64,000 nucleotides of DNA, taken from Apostichopus japonicus. Lineage: Eukaryota; Echinodermata; Holothuroidea; Aspidochirotida; Stichopodidae. Where the stretch lies: the NCBI RefSeq assembly GCF_037975245.1, contig NC_092577.1, positions 3,236,501 to 3,300,500 on the forward strand, written 5' to 3'. The translations under genes were made by a program, and so were the position numbers. Under the pieces are notes generated by a model, which did no database searches, was not told where the DNA came from, and saw only the letters and a list, made by a program, of their open reading frames with translations. Below, piece by piece: positions 43,571-55,498 of the stretch; positions within the stretch are counted from its first letter, which is position 1, and every line of letters begins with the position of its first letter.

Positions 43571-44352
43571 CATGGGCGGCGATCCTGGGGGGGAAGGGGG
43601 GATATATCCCCCCCATGAAAATGGGTGGAGGGGATGTAATACACCATATCCCCCCCCCCACCAAATGCAGGGATAAGTATATTTATATGCCTACATTTAT
43701 GCATCATCGTGAATGTACGGCTCTTTTTTAGCTTCATTTCTCGCCTACCATAAACGCAGTGCGATCTTTTCAAATAAAAAGTCTTTATCTTTATCACGAT
43801 ATTGATATAGTACATATATGCACCCTCATAGTATTCATATAGGCCCTATAGTAGGCCTACACACGTACATGTTCCCTCGAACAGCTGAGAATCTCATGTT
43901 ACCAGGGTAATGCTTAATACACGTTTCACCTGGATGCCCTAGCAATCGGTACCTAGGAATGTAACTATGTGTTATTGTGTATTGCATGTGTATAGGCCTA
44001 TAATAGCCTGCATGAGGCCACTTTCTTCATCGAATATTATAAAAAAGCTCTCGAACATTCTAACGTAGCGCCTGAAACAAGATTGACATGGGCAATTTTC
44101 CCAAAATAACACTCGAAATTAAAAAAAAAGTATTTTGGATCCTGATTATGAGATATTTCGGACATGATATCCCTATTATAAAGTTGGGTATATGCCACTT
44201 GGAAACCTTGGGAAGTGCCGTTTCCGGCCATCTAGAGGGTTTGTAAATCCCAAATTTTCTTGTACACTTCGCGCCAACCCATGGTGGCGCTACGCTTAGA
44301 TAGTCAAAAAGGTCATATCCCCCCTACTCGGAAGTACGGATCGCCGCCCATG
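43571..44352. mobile_element. hAT-type non-autonomous element D (782 bp)
   Basis: 15 bp perfect terminal inverted repeats CATGGGCGGCGATCC are flanked by 8 bp duplications CAGATGGT at 43563-43570 and 44353-44360. G- and C-runs follow the left end. The shared block lies at 44205-44305. No transposase. Confidence 0.93.
44205..44305 (-). repeat. Shared hAT internal block in element D
   Basis: On the - strand it reads gactatctaagcgtagcgcc, accatgggttggcgcgaagt, and ends at cggaaacggcacttcccaag. It lies near the right end of its element, as in element A, and in the same orientation relative to the TIRs. Confidence 0.88.
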
Positions 44353-44370
44353 CAGATGGTGTCATTTCTT

Positions 44371-45581
44371 GAGACTGAGAGATATAACTATTATAAGTGT
44401 TGTTTTCTAGCTCTCTGATTGGTAGAAATCGACATATGTAAATGACTGTACAAGCCTAGCTATGAAACTATGTTGCTATTGGCATTGACAAAAAGCAAAG
44501 CTGTCCGGATAGGTCATCCTAGGCGTGCAACCTACGTACACAACCAATTAAAATGTATATTAAGATACTTCTGGTCTTTTCTGCTGGTTCTTCCGTGATC
44601 ATGGTTTCCAATTTTGGCATTTATTTAAATCTCGATGACAAGAACCGTTGTGAACATACCGGTAACGTTTAGCTATTCTAATTTCAGCTGCTTGGACTCT
44701 GGAGCCTATGAATATGCATATATAATTTAATCATAGGAAAAAAAAACCGACATATGACAATGAAATTCGACAATTGTTGATGTCTTTCACATCAGAGCAC
44801 TATTAAACAACATGTGACACTGGTCGTCCAATGAGAGCACGAGAAACCGACAAATGTCAATTTAATTCGACATATGTCGATTTCAGGACTTATGGCACAC
44901 TAGGCGCACCATAGACGTTTTCATTTCTAAACGCCAATAGAAGATACTCCACAGTGATATAATATATCATCATTGACGTCATATTTTAATATATACACCT
45001 TATTGTTTTAAAATATTGAAATAATAAACTCGAAGGGGTTATCCCGTTTGACCCTAACGACTCAAACAGGGTGCATGCAAGCTTACGCGAAGGCGCCTCA
45101 CTTATCAAAATACTAAAACTATAGCAACATGTACACAATCAAGTATTTCATGTCAGGTTCCAAAGAGACAGCGAAGAGATAAATTCCGCCGCATATCATC
45201 GCTAAACGATAGTCTGAATTATACAGCGCAAGCAAGTGTCGTTACACAAGGGAGCAGTTGTCCCATCTCTCTCATATTGAACTTATAGGTACTACACACT
45301 TTTCGATTTGAACTCACGTCTGCCAGTGCCAGATGCCATCCGAAGTACCAGTATGCCTTTAGGCGGTGGGAATCACCGATATTTTTTAGCGCCGAATCTG
45401 GCGTGTATATAAATTGTACGGTCTGGTTTCCATGGTTTTGCTTGAAGAAGGGACTTTCCATTACCAGACATCATTCGATATATAGCCAGGAATTGATATC
45501 TTTCATTTCCTGTTTCGGTCCAATGAAATTTAACCCGATTTAATTTCTCTAAGAAAGACTGCAGACGCGGAAGGTAACAAG
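44371..45581. other. Region upstream of the FZ-domain gene
   Basis: Three or four loosely repeated segments with 'aaccgacatatg.caat.aattcgac' lie at 44425, 44745 and 44843. The promoter of the + strand gene at 45582 should be in this interval, but no core element is clear. Confidence 0.45.
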
Positions 45582-48500
45582 ATGGCTGATAATACGTTTG
45601 AAGAGGTGATAAACTTGAAAGACAAACCCTCTGTGAGGAAGAATCGGACGCCTGAGGTACGTAAGGCTTCAATTGTATATTGGGTTGTGGGAGGGGGGGG
45701 GGCTACGGGGGCGGCTATAAGGGGTGGTCGGGCGTGCATCTTCGAGAGAAAGACGTCCTAGGATTGGTCATGTCCAGGGTTATAGCAGGGAGTTGTTATG
45801 GAACAACTCCCTGGTTATAGCTAGAAGATTGTGAGTGCTGGTTAAATAAATTTGCGAAGCGTAGCGAGCGAAGCTCTCGCATCTCACGGCCGGGGGTCCA
45901 GGGGCCCGCTTAAGGGTGATTTTTGCTACTTTTCAGATTTACAATTGGTAAATAACAGAAAAAGGTGACGTTATTATCATGTTTTACGGCAAGGGAAAGA
46001 TAAATTTGTTACTTTTGTTGTATTTCACAAGCATTTTACTATTTTTTTGTGCCGGCCGGTGGACTGTTTATTCACTTCCAATGCCGGCCGGCAGGCGTGA
46101 GTGGCGGTTACCACCGGCCGCCGCCGGCCGCCGTGGCTATAACCCTGGTCATGTCTCAATTCCAGTTTCACATAATAGCCCCCACAAATGCAACTGGTAC
46201 TTCTTTGTAGTTATATTGTTGAGAATTTTCTTAGGATTTCCTTGAATTAATTAAGCCTTTTTACTTACGTATAGGAAAGAAATTTAAGAAAAGACAAGAA
46301 GGGCGCTGTAATCATTAACAGCACAGAGACGTATACGTACGGCTCTGTAACAACACTAAATATTTAAAAAGTTTAATTTGAAGATATTGTTTTGAAGTAG
46401 GTTTTTTTTATTTTACTATAACGGAACCTTGACCGCCATTAGAACTAACTACACTGGACCTATATGTAATAAATTTAAGTTTTACTTTCGGAGTTACCGT
46501 GTTTACAAGGTTGTCAGAATTTGACCTCTGTAGACCCCAAATGACCTTTGACCCCTTACAACCAGTGGGGATTCTTTAGCTCCGCGTAAGTGAGATCTAC
46601 CATACTATGTATGTATCACGTTTCACCAAGCTTTACTTTTGGAGTTATAGTGTTTACGTGGTCCTCAGATAAGTTTGCCTTCGCCGACCCTAAATGACCT
46701 TTGACCTCCCTCAATAGCTCTATTCTGCTCTTTACTGACTTTGCCAGACCGAATTTGACTAACTTTAACGGTTGGAGTTCCCAAATGACATTTCAACTCA
46801 CCCAAAAGCAATGTGGTTCATCTACTCACTGTGAGGGAACAATGTAAGGAGTAAGACAGCAATCTATACGGTATTATTCTTGTGTTTAGAAGTTTTAGAT
46901 GACCACGCGCACAGACACATATATACACACACTCACATGTTTGTATTACATTCAGACCGAGGACCCCATTGTATTTTCCATTGTTCAAATCCACGTACCC
47001 AAACCTTAACAATACCCCATACAATAGAATTCTTCTGAGGACGGTGTGATTCTTTAGAAATCACAACCGAGGACCTGGAATTCTTTTGTTCAAGTCCTCG
47101 GTCAGAATACAAAACAAACGCATGTATACACACAGGGCGTAAATTCGTAATGCAGGAGACGGTGGGTTGGTGTGTGGGGAGGGGGGGGGGTAGAGGAATC
47201 CTCGGAAGTTGCACAGTTGTTAGGTATTTGTTTGATCGTATAGCGAGTTTAAACGACACACGTAAAAAAAAAAAAAAAAACAAAAAAAAAACAAGTTTTG
47301 TTTGTACGAAGTCTGAGCGTTATACTGTATGCATGCACAGAATAGGTAAGCACAAAATGTTATTTAACGACAGCGATGACCGAATCCACGATTTGTTTAT
47401 TTTATCAACCTGGTCTAGCTAAAATTATTTTGATCTTTTGGAGGAGAATGTCAAAGGGGTTAGCTGAGGGTACCTGCCTAGTTACAGAGGATTTTCATTT
47501 TAGTTGGAGGGGGGGGGGGGGCGGGGCAGATTCACTAAATGGGTATAAACATATCCGTCTGCGGTATACGGTAACACAATCCATCGCTCTTCGGATAAAT
47601 ATCCTTATCATAGTAAGAGGCGTCGTCGTCTGCGTTTATTTTAACAGTTTCTGATAAATCAGAAACAAAAGGACACGACCTCAACTTTTGCACTTTGTGG
47701 TTATCACCAAAAGAAGATCGATGAGTGAAGAGTAAACTGTCAAATTCGATTAGATTCTGAAAATTTCAGAACACTTTTGTATATACATACACACATATTA
47801 GTAATCGCGCACATACGAGCAATGCAATATCGAAATATTACAGTCGTTGCTAATTCTACAAGTATTTTAATAAATTTCAAATTTTCATACCAAGGGAATT
47901 AAATGCTTTGGGTTGGTTGTGGATATGAGATCGATGATTGAGAAAAAAAAGACAAAAAAAAAAAGACAGAGGAACAACAAGACAAAACAACACAAGACAA
48001 TGCCATGTTCTATTGTTCTATTGCTCTATTGTTCTATTGCTCTATTGTTCTAACGACCTCATGGGATAATGAGGATAGGCTATTGATATTCTGTTGGACT
48101 TCGCTTCCTCCTAAAATTATACCTTGGTGACGCATATTGTGATTTTGTAATGCTAGTCGACACCTAATAGGCCTAAAATCATCAAAATTCTGCGTTTTCG
48201 GTGAAACTACCTGCTGCTCGTTTAACTGCACATTGACTGATTTCATGTTGCATGTACGTTGACACAGGGGCGTAACTAGACATCTTTCTGTAGGGGGGGG
48301 GGGGAGGGGGATATGTATGTGTGTGTATGTGACGCCTCGGCTTGTAAGCACGTTAACTTAAGAAGAGTTTTGATGACTCTCATGCTTGGCATGTTGGCAT
48401 CCCATACTGAGCAGAGGAACCCTATCGAAATTGGGCTTCAATCTGTTGATAATCTTGAACGCACTCACTTAAAGACACTCTACAGGCCCGTATCAGTTTT

Positions 48501-51500
48501 CACCCTCTGAGCTTCAATATGTCAACAGGTTTTCTCAATTTGGTGGAAAAACTTGACTTTTAAGGGGGTCAACAGGTTATCTGACATGGACTCAACATTG
48601 GCCATTTTCTCTACGATTTATACTATATGACTATTGCTTTGGCTAAATTGTGAAAAAATTTCACAGTGTACCGTATATCATGTAGAGCTCTCATTTATTT
48701 ATAACAACTATTAAAAGGATGTCTGCAAGGTGCCATAGATGACTTTATTAATACATCTACGTGTCTATATTTCACATAGGAAGACTGTTTTTTCTGCATG
48801 GATATTGAAACATTTCTATATTGTAAAATCCTAACCTGTTCATGAAATGGTTGATGCCGTATACAAGGGAGTGATACATATAAGATCTGGACATCGCAGA
48901 TTCCTTCTGGTTGCCACTTAGTTCTTGGACAAATTTAACTCACTCGATCTACATTAGTCAGATCATAGTTATTTGAAATAATATGGCAAGGAATCACAAA
49001 GCCAACTGGCGTTCTGGTTCAAACCTTAGGAATCATCGATGATTGGGTAACAGGGACTGTCATGAAGGAAACATTCAAGCTGACAGGAAAATTGCAAATA
49101 TTTTTCAAAGGATTATATACTGGGGTAATTATTTCGAATCTTATTCCATCTGATGGCGGAAGGAGGTTGTCGGAGGGGAGGGGGGGGGGGGGGCGGGGGT
49201 GACGGGGCTTCATTGTGGAGTAGGACGAAATTTTTCGAAAACCTCAAGCTTGACTGTAGTTTGGTTAATTTATGGGCTTGGTACTACATATGATCTACCC
49301 TTGTTAACGGAAGTGCAAATCTGTTCTCGAAAACTTGTCTGTTCTGACGTCATTCTGTAGTTAGTTTTGGGAATAACTGACAATATATGATGATTATAAA
49401 TATCTACAGTATTTATAACCCCAAGTTGTAAGAATCCATTCCTTTTCATTTTAATGAAAAAGTGGAAACCGATAGTCATGAAGGATAGGCCGTCAGTGTC
49501 ACATGTTTCCATGGTTACACATGTCAGTCGAACATTATACGTGATGTTATGCCTTCCCCATGGGCTTTGTTTCAATGACGTCCCAAACTCGGTTCTCGAG
49601 TAAGTTACGCTTTAAGAAAGTTCAAGGGTTAGGAACCCTTATCTGAGAAGATAATTCAACATCTGTTGTGACAGTCTTACATGATCGTTAATAAATATCT
49701 TCTGTCATCAAGCTCTTTCTTCCGTTTCTGAGAATCAAGAAACAGGTTTGTTCATGACTACCGTCATTTGGACCTCCTCATATTATTTCAAAATCAACGA
49801 GTCTCCTAATACAGAATCCTTTTGCCACTCAAAGGCAGTTGTACCCTGACAAAATTAATTGTCAATTTTAACAATCGTCTAGGTATCATTTTGAGGATCT
49901 GAGCCGAGAGGAAAGTATATTTTTAAAAATTGATAGCAACTTCCTTTTAATTTGCTAAGATTCTTTTAAAAAGTTGCGTGAATCACTTCATTATTATTAC
50001 CTTATAAATTATGTAGCGTAACTTCCCCGAAAACATTTCAACAGTTGGTTTTATGAATGCGCATTTGGATGATGAAATTTAATCATATATTGTCTGGCAG
50101 TAAAACTATACTTGAGAAATGATCTTCAATTATAGTCATTGTAAAGAAGAAAGTCACCCTATATCAGAGCGCAGGTTAAGGAACTTAAGGTGCTGTCATT
50201 TATTGATCAAACTTTCAGTCGTTTAGCTATTAAATAATAAATAAATAGTATATAGTTATGAAAATGCACAACCAACGGACCAACGGGAAAATTAAAAGAA
50301 TGTGTTTTTTTTTTTAAAAGAAGGTGTAGACAAGTCATAAATCGTCCCCTGTCGCAAGACAGGGAGTTTCCAGCGACGAAGCATGGTAATAGCAAATAAA
50401 AAATAAAAAATAAATAACATAAAAACGTTTTCTAATTGTTTTCAGATGAAACATCAGTCGCCGTGATCTCGTGACTTAATATAGTCACGGTAGCAACATA
50501 CAATATATCCTGCCATTAGTACACTTGTAATAACCTTATACAACTTCGTGGAGAGTATCAACAATTTCACATGCTGTGCAAACTACGGAATGTAGAAATA
50601 TTATTCAGTAATTTTTTAATTTCTTTCAGCTCAATAAGTTGCTTGATTAGTGAAAACAGGTGTATGGTTTCATTTGCTGGCATTTAGTGGTGTAACATGA
50701 TGAAACGCTCTCACTCAAGGCGGAAACTATTGTCTAGTATGTAGCTCTCGTAATGTTTTGAAGTAAACGTAGCAGGAGGCTAGGTTTTTGTGGTTTATTT
50801 ATGAAATGGATGGCGCTATCAATCTTTAATGATGCTTGACATCTTTCTATGGTAAAATAGATGACGCTATTTATTTTTAATGGTGCTTTGCATCTTTCTT
50901 CAGTAAAATAGATGGCGCTAAGATACTTAAGGTCGCATTTATAACTCATAACCGTTTTCGCTTTGAATTTTTTTTTTTTAGATGAAATATATTTTCATGT
51001 TCTCTCCAAGATGGATGAAGTTTATAGACGAGGAGTCTTCAACCATCTATTTTCCATCGAAGAGGGCGCTCCAGCTCCATCTAGGTTTTTCAGTGGGAAA
51101 AGACTCGTCATTGCCGGAGGAGCCTTGCTGACAATTGTTACTATGGCAACGCTTATTGGGACATCTGGTTAGTGTATTGAGAAGGGCAACTCACTGGTAC
51201 ACATAAATATTTTCAAGTTTTCAAAACAGAAAATAAAAACAAAATTAATGAAGAAAAAAAAGGGGGGAGGGGAGGGGAGGGGACGTAAAGGCAATCCCTC
51301 TTGTACTGGTCACTCGAGAGGATCTAAATCCAGAACCCTATTGTACATTAAAAACAATAAGTAGACAGTCGGAACGTACTGCATATAACTTTGCATGTGT
51401 CAATTATGTATTCATAGTATTCATATATTTGCTATGCAATTAGGAATTTGAAGTTTTAGTCCCCAAACCTGTGATTATGGTGATCTTATCATTGTTGTTT

Positions 51501-54500
51501 TGTTATTAGAGTCATGATGATATCGTCCCTTTTAAAACAAAAGAATATCGAATTATGCAGTGCACCGTTATCGTTCCCAGAGTTTTGTACATCGGGAATG
51601 TGGTCATGTGATCTTATAGAGATGCTATCCTGACACTACGATTCTCTCCCCCTTTTGTATTCTAGTTGGTATCCGAGCTAACCTCCAAGCTAATGTGAAA
51701 CCGACAAGTGATAAGATGAGCGCTGATGACTTTACGACTTCTGGTAGTAAACCAAGTACGCCCACTGTTACAACGCAGGTCCCGCTAATGCCGCGACGAA
51801 CAGGTAAGACAACACCAATTAAGTTACTCCAGTGAGGTGACGCAACTCCCCCACCATATTACCTACCCTTTCCCCGATAAGCACTAGGGTGGCGTGGACG
51901 AGGTGGGGAGGGGGGGGGGAACGGGTGGGGGGTAGTGAAACAGTACCTTCAATTGACGCTAAAATTGCTGTAATATTGATTCTACACTGTTATGTGACCT
52001 GCTGTTCCATGACGTCATAATGTAGAATATTTCATTGATGCCTTTTTGGAAGGGGACACGTACAGAAATTGAAAACACACGGAATTGGAGGTCCAATCGA
52101 ATTACCGTTTCACCGTAAAAATGTTTTATTATTTGTTTTCGTATGAAACGATCATGCGAGGGAAGTGAGGCGGGTGAGGGTCGTTATATTTGAGTAGAGG
52201 GTGGGGTGGGTAGGCAGGCTGAGCCGGGGCTGGGCAAGGAATGAGGAAGAGGGAAGGGAAGGCTCGACGTGCCATTTAATTGCAACAAATTAAAAAAAGC
52301 GGATGACGAGTAGTCTACATCTAAGAAGGTCACACTGAGGGTAATCTTTTGACCACAAATGTTAGCGAGCCAACAAATTGGTTATACAAGTTTCCAAACT
52401 ATTTTGATGTTTGATGGAGATGCTCACCTCATAGACTATATTTAAGTTGGAAGTGTTAAATAAGACAGCTAAGCAACTCAATGGACGACATATCAACAAT
52501 AATATTTTGGCACCAACTGGCCAATGTAGTTTGTTCTTTCTAGCATATTCGTGAACGATACAGGTGACGTTTAGTGGAAAGCCATTAGCCTGGTTTTGCT
52601 CAAAAAATAAAATAAGTAAAATTAAGCGGTACTCTCATGTGGAATTGACCACACGTACAACATCTCGCTGTCAAAACCCCAAAGAAGCATGAATGAATAT
52701 CTGTTTCAAAAGCAATGGACTATGTTGAAACGTTGGGAAGATACCAAACATTTAATGAAGCTTGGAGATATCAGAATATCTCTCACACTACATAATTGTG
52801 AAAACAAAGGATCGTAACAAACGAACGAATTTCATACCCCCAAAAATATTGCAATATTATCATACAATTGTAATTTATTTGTAAACGTCTTGGAAAGTTC
52901 GTGCCCATTTTAGCGCATCAGAGAAACAATTTTTGAGTAACTGTAAAATATTGTCCCTTTAACCCATCTCCATTCATGCTTATTTCGTCCACAACAGTGG
53001 CTGTGACGTCAGAAGGCATCACCACGGATGTTTCAGGCATCACCACTGATGTTTCAGGCATCACCACGGATGTTTTAGACATCACCACTGATGTTTCAGG
53101 CATCACCACGGATGTTTCACATACTTGTCCAATGCCCACCCCAGAAGCAGAAGCTGACGCAGGTGGTAAGTCTGCAGTGAAACTTAATTTTATTTAATCG
53201 TTTCCGAACACGGCTGTTGATTGTGTTTGTCCTATCGGGTTCTTTGAACATCCAGATGTGTTGTTGATTGGTAAAATGAAATTAGTTAATTAATGAAGAG
53301 TAAGTGAAGGCTTCTACAGTGTTATAAAGTATCAATGATCAAAGTTTTCCAAACATGGATGCTTCTATGATTATAATGTACCAACACAGAGGGGAATGTG
53401 TGTGTGTGTGTGTTGGGTGGGTGGGGGGTATTTCAAGGTATTTTCGGCCGATTCCATTTCAGAAAACTGACCCTTGTTTATTTTCTATCTTCATTGCAGG
53501 ATGCATCGTACATAATATAACCGTGTGCAGATCTATGGGGAACTGTAGGACCATCATACCACACGTCTTTAATCTATATGACAATCTATCGAGAATGATG
53601 AACATTTTTAACTTTGTCAAAACCTTCTCATGCCATTACCTGTCGGAAGAATTCTTTTGTAATCTCCTTTTGAGTCCTCCGTGTACTGCTTCTACCACAT
53701 CAACAAGTGGCACATTCGATATTCGCAAAACCGGTACATTCGTGTCTCTTCCGTGTAATTCTTTATGTAATGAAATGAAGGGATGTTTGACAGACGCAGA
53801 AGGATGGACTTCATTATGCGACAATTTTCCGGAGTCTACGTCGTCTGATGTATGTGTTGCCAGCAATACAACCAAAGGTAATGCAACAAAATGTCTTTCA
53901 ACAAAATCAACAAAGGCAGCGGTCATATCTCGGTCCCATCTACATTCACGAAACTTGACAAGCTGTTGCTACGAGTTACTTACGGGCTGAGTGTTTGGCG
54001 AGTTCATTGTTCCACTCGTGCAGTTGCTTCGAAAGAAAAACATTCTTTAGAAAGCAAGTTAATGCGCTTAAAACAATTAGATAAACTTTAAACGTCAAAA
54101 TGTGTTTGAAAAGATCTCTTCTTTAAATAACTACGAACAAAAGTGTATTTACGACAGGGATCAACAAATGCTTATGATCTTAGACTGTAGCCTGTCAAGT
54201 TTCGCGGAACTACATAGAACTCAGATATATGACTCTGATAGAACTAAGCGCCGTATATATACGGCTCTGATAGAACTTAGAGTTCCTATAAAGGAACTCT
54301 ATTAGAACTTGTAGACCCTATAGGGTCTCTATTAGAACTGGAATGACAGCGCCCTCTATTAGTCTTGGGCGCAGCTGGACAGCACCTTTATCACCAGTGC
54401 CACGATTGCTAGTTTTTGTCAACATATATGTGGTCATGTCGTCAAGTTAAAATGGTGCAAGATATGTTGTTTGTCTGGCTCAATTGGATATATGTCGATT

Positions 54501-55498
54501 AACTCGTTCTGTGAAATTGTTTTGGCAAGAATTACGTTGCCATGGGGTTTCTCCGAACACATTCCTTGCAGTTAGGCTACTTTGTCATGGCAACACATAC
54601 AACCCGTGCAATTTATTTAAACATTACAAACGCTTTAAAAGGTTACAGTACCTTTTTTTTGTTTTCTTTAGCTACAGATGTGACACCTGCTTTAACCTGC
54701 CTGAATGGCGGTGCGTACTTTACTATCAAAGAAAAGCCATTTTGCAGATGTAGGGAAGGATACACCGGAAGAACCTGTGAAAGGATTGGTAGGTTCAAAA
54801 AAAGATCATAATCTGAACTTCTCTAACGGATGCATCAGTCTACACTTCAACTATAATTAAGCTGTCCAAGTTTTGGTTTTCAATTAGTCCAGGTTAATTA
54901 TGTTCGTGAGGACCTTGAAGAATAGATATTCCACCGATTTACCTCAAAAGGACACGAACATGGAATGAAGGGGTGCGGGAGTTGTACGGCTCAACAGAAA
55001 GCCTCAATCTCAAATTGAGAAGCAGCAACATCGACATTAAATTTTTGTTTTCTCGTTTTTCATTCTACATATTTTCCAGCCAATTCGATGTATTCAGTCG
55101 TCCCAGGTGGACACTGTTTCGAAGTCCCCGAAGACTGTCGTTCTGTCCTACCTTACAACACTACAAATGGCATTGAGTTGAATGCCACTCATTCCGCAAA
55201 CTTCACCAGCTGGGACACTATCGAACCTTTTGTGCAAGACGACACGAAGAGTACGTTTTGTGGGCTTCTATACCCACAATGCTCTCCTCTTCCCGGTAGT
55301 CAGGAAGTGACGTACGTGAACTGTAGAGGGCAATGTTGCAAATTATTGTGCCAAACTACTTTCTTTCTAATGACGATGGGTTATCAGAAACTTACTTGTG
55401 AGCAACTACCGGAGGTAGCGCCTGGAAATTCAACGTGTCTCAATCAAGATAAAGAGCATACACGAGAACGTACACATTGTTTATGCAGCGCCAGGTAA
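45582..55498 (+). CDS. Type II membrane protein with FZ domain, EGF-like module and FZ-like domain
   Basis: Predicted exons: 45582-45656, 51011-51167, 51666-51803, 52998-53165, 53500-53877, 54672-54788, 55080-55498. Introns 2-6 are all phase 1. The product is about 483 aa: a cytoplasmic N-terminus of ~56 aa, one membrane span (~57-77, LVIAGGALLTIVTMATLIG), a Thr/Ser-rich stalk with five GITTDVS-like repeats, a frizzled-type cysteine-rich domain (~180-305; CHYLSEEFFCNLLLSPPC, PCNSLCNEMKGC, LCDNFP), an EGF-like module with four of six cysteines (CLNGG...CRCREGYTGRTC), and a second FZ-like domain (CGLLYPQCSPLPG, NCRGQCCKLLC). Two uncertainties: exon 2 may start at 50982 with a donor at 45660/45661, and the end may be a splice donor (55494/55495) rather than the TAA at 55496. 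FZ domains bind Wnts or lipids; corin also has two FZ domains and type II topology, but no protease is seen here. Confidence 0.75.
45775..46147. mobile_element. hAT-type element E (373 bp, FZ-gene intron 1)
   Basis: Terminal inverted repeats CAGGGTTATAGC, the left one split by a tiny palindrome, are flanked by 8 bp duplications GTCATGTC at 45767-45774 and 46148-46155. The right part is very GC-rich with repeated ccggccg. Confidence 0.88.
45786..45813. mobile_element. Ultrashort palindromic insertion, copy 2 (28 bp)
   Basis: Perfect 12 bp arms CAGGGAGTTGTT / AACAACTCCCTG around ATGG, flanked by 7 bp duplications GTTATAG (45779-45785 and 45814-45820). It sits within the left terminal repeat of hAT element E; the intact repeat at the element's right end shows the empty site. 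Confidence 0.78.
46475..46712 (+). repeat. ~155 bp tandem duplication carrying DR1-like sites
   Basis: Two copies share 'tttacttt.ggagtta..gtgtttac' and 'ccc.aaatgacctttgacc'. The box TGACCTTTGACC (46542-46553, 46695-46706) reads on the - strand as GGTCAAAGGTCA, a DR1 nuclear-receptor element by consensus. Because it is part of a repeat in an intron, function is not implied. Confidence 0.7.
46950..47110. repeat. Small inverted-repeat element
   Basis: The ends are ATTCAGACCGAGGAC and, inverted, ATTCTGACCGAGGAC, with inner 'ttgttcaa' boxes in both halves, about 160 bp in all. No clear target duplication. Confidence 0.55.
48006..48052 (+). repeat. 10 bp tandem repeat
   Basis: Five copies of ttgttctatt / ttgctctatt. 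Confidence 0.9.
48247..48304. mobile_element. Single hAT-like end
   Basis: CAGGGGCGTAACTAGAC followed by a G run resembles the left ends of elements B and C. No matching right end or duplication was found nearby, so the copy is truncated or the match is fortuitous. Confidence 0.35.
48305..50981. other. FZ-gene intron 1, distal part
   Basis: No exon or gene recognised. It includes the dispersed repeat shared with ~11065-11140 (here ~48955-49025, inverted) and a G-rich tract at 49177-49200. Three 'agatggcgct' boxes spaced about 58-62 bp lie at 50806-50922 in a diverged tandem repeat. Confidence 0.45.
53016..53120 (+). repeat. 21 bp coding repeat in FZ-gene exon 4
   Basis: Five in-frame copies of ggcatcaccacggatgtttca, coding GITTDVS; one copy reads DITTDVS. 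It extends the extracellular stalk and is probably O-glycosylated (inference from Thr/Ser content). Confidence 0.92.
54215..54374 (+). repeat. Array of hairpins separated by TAGAACT (FZ-gene intron 5)
   Basis: TAGAACT recurs at 54215, 54239, 54271, 54303 and 54333. Palindromes lie between: gccgtatatatacggc (54249-54264), agagttcctat/aaaggaactct (54279-54300) and agaccctatagggtct (54313-54328). A fifth, gcgccc / gggcgc, closes the array (54350-54373). Each stem differs in sequence but is self-complementary. Confidence 0.75.

Larger units (their letters stand above)
42325..44370 (+). pseudogene. Unidentified ORF interrupted by two transposons
   Basis: An open frame runs from 42325 (a better start is MASIKEKISATF at 42391) to 42490, where a foldback element entered. 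It resumes in the same frame at 43350 (VGIHQYKKVMRWSVYR) and continues to 43570, where hAT element D entered, and ends three codons after that element at 44370. Without the insertions the frame gives roughly 110 residues from the 42391 ATG. The composition is protein-like (RSTGSEEIISPYRVNYRLKG) but I do not recognise it. It could be a relic of a host gene exon or part of an older transposon. Confidence 0.4.

Noticed and set aside
53636-53926. 96-codon ORF on the - strand
   Set aside because: Shadow of FZ-gene exon 5.
54215-54374. CRISPR-like look of short repeats with variable spacers
   Set aside because: Repeats are only 7 bp, spacers are palindromes, and the host is a eukaryote; treated as a hairpin array instead.
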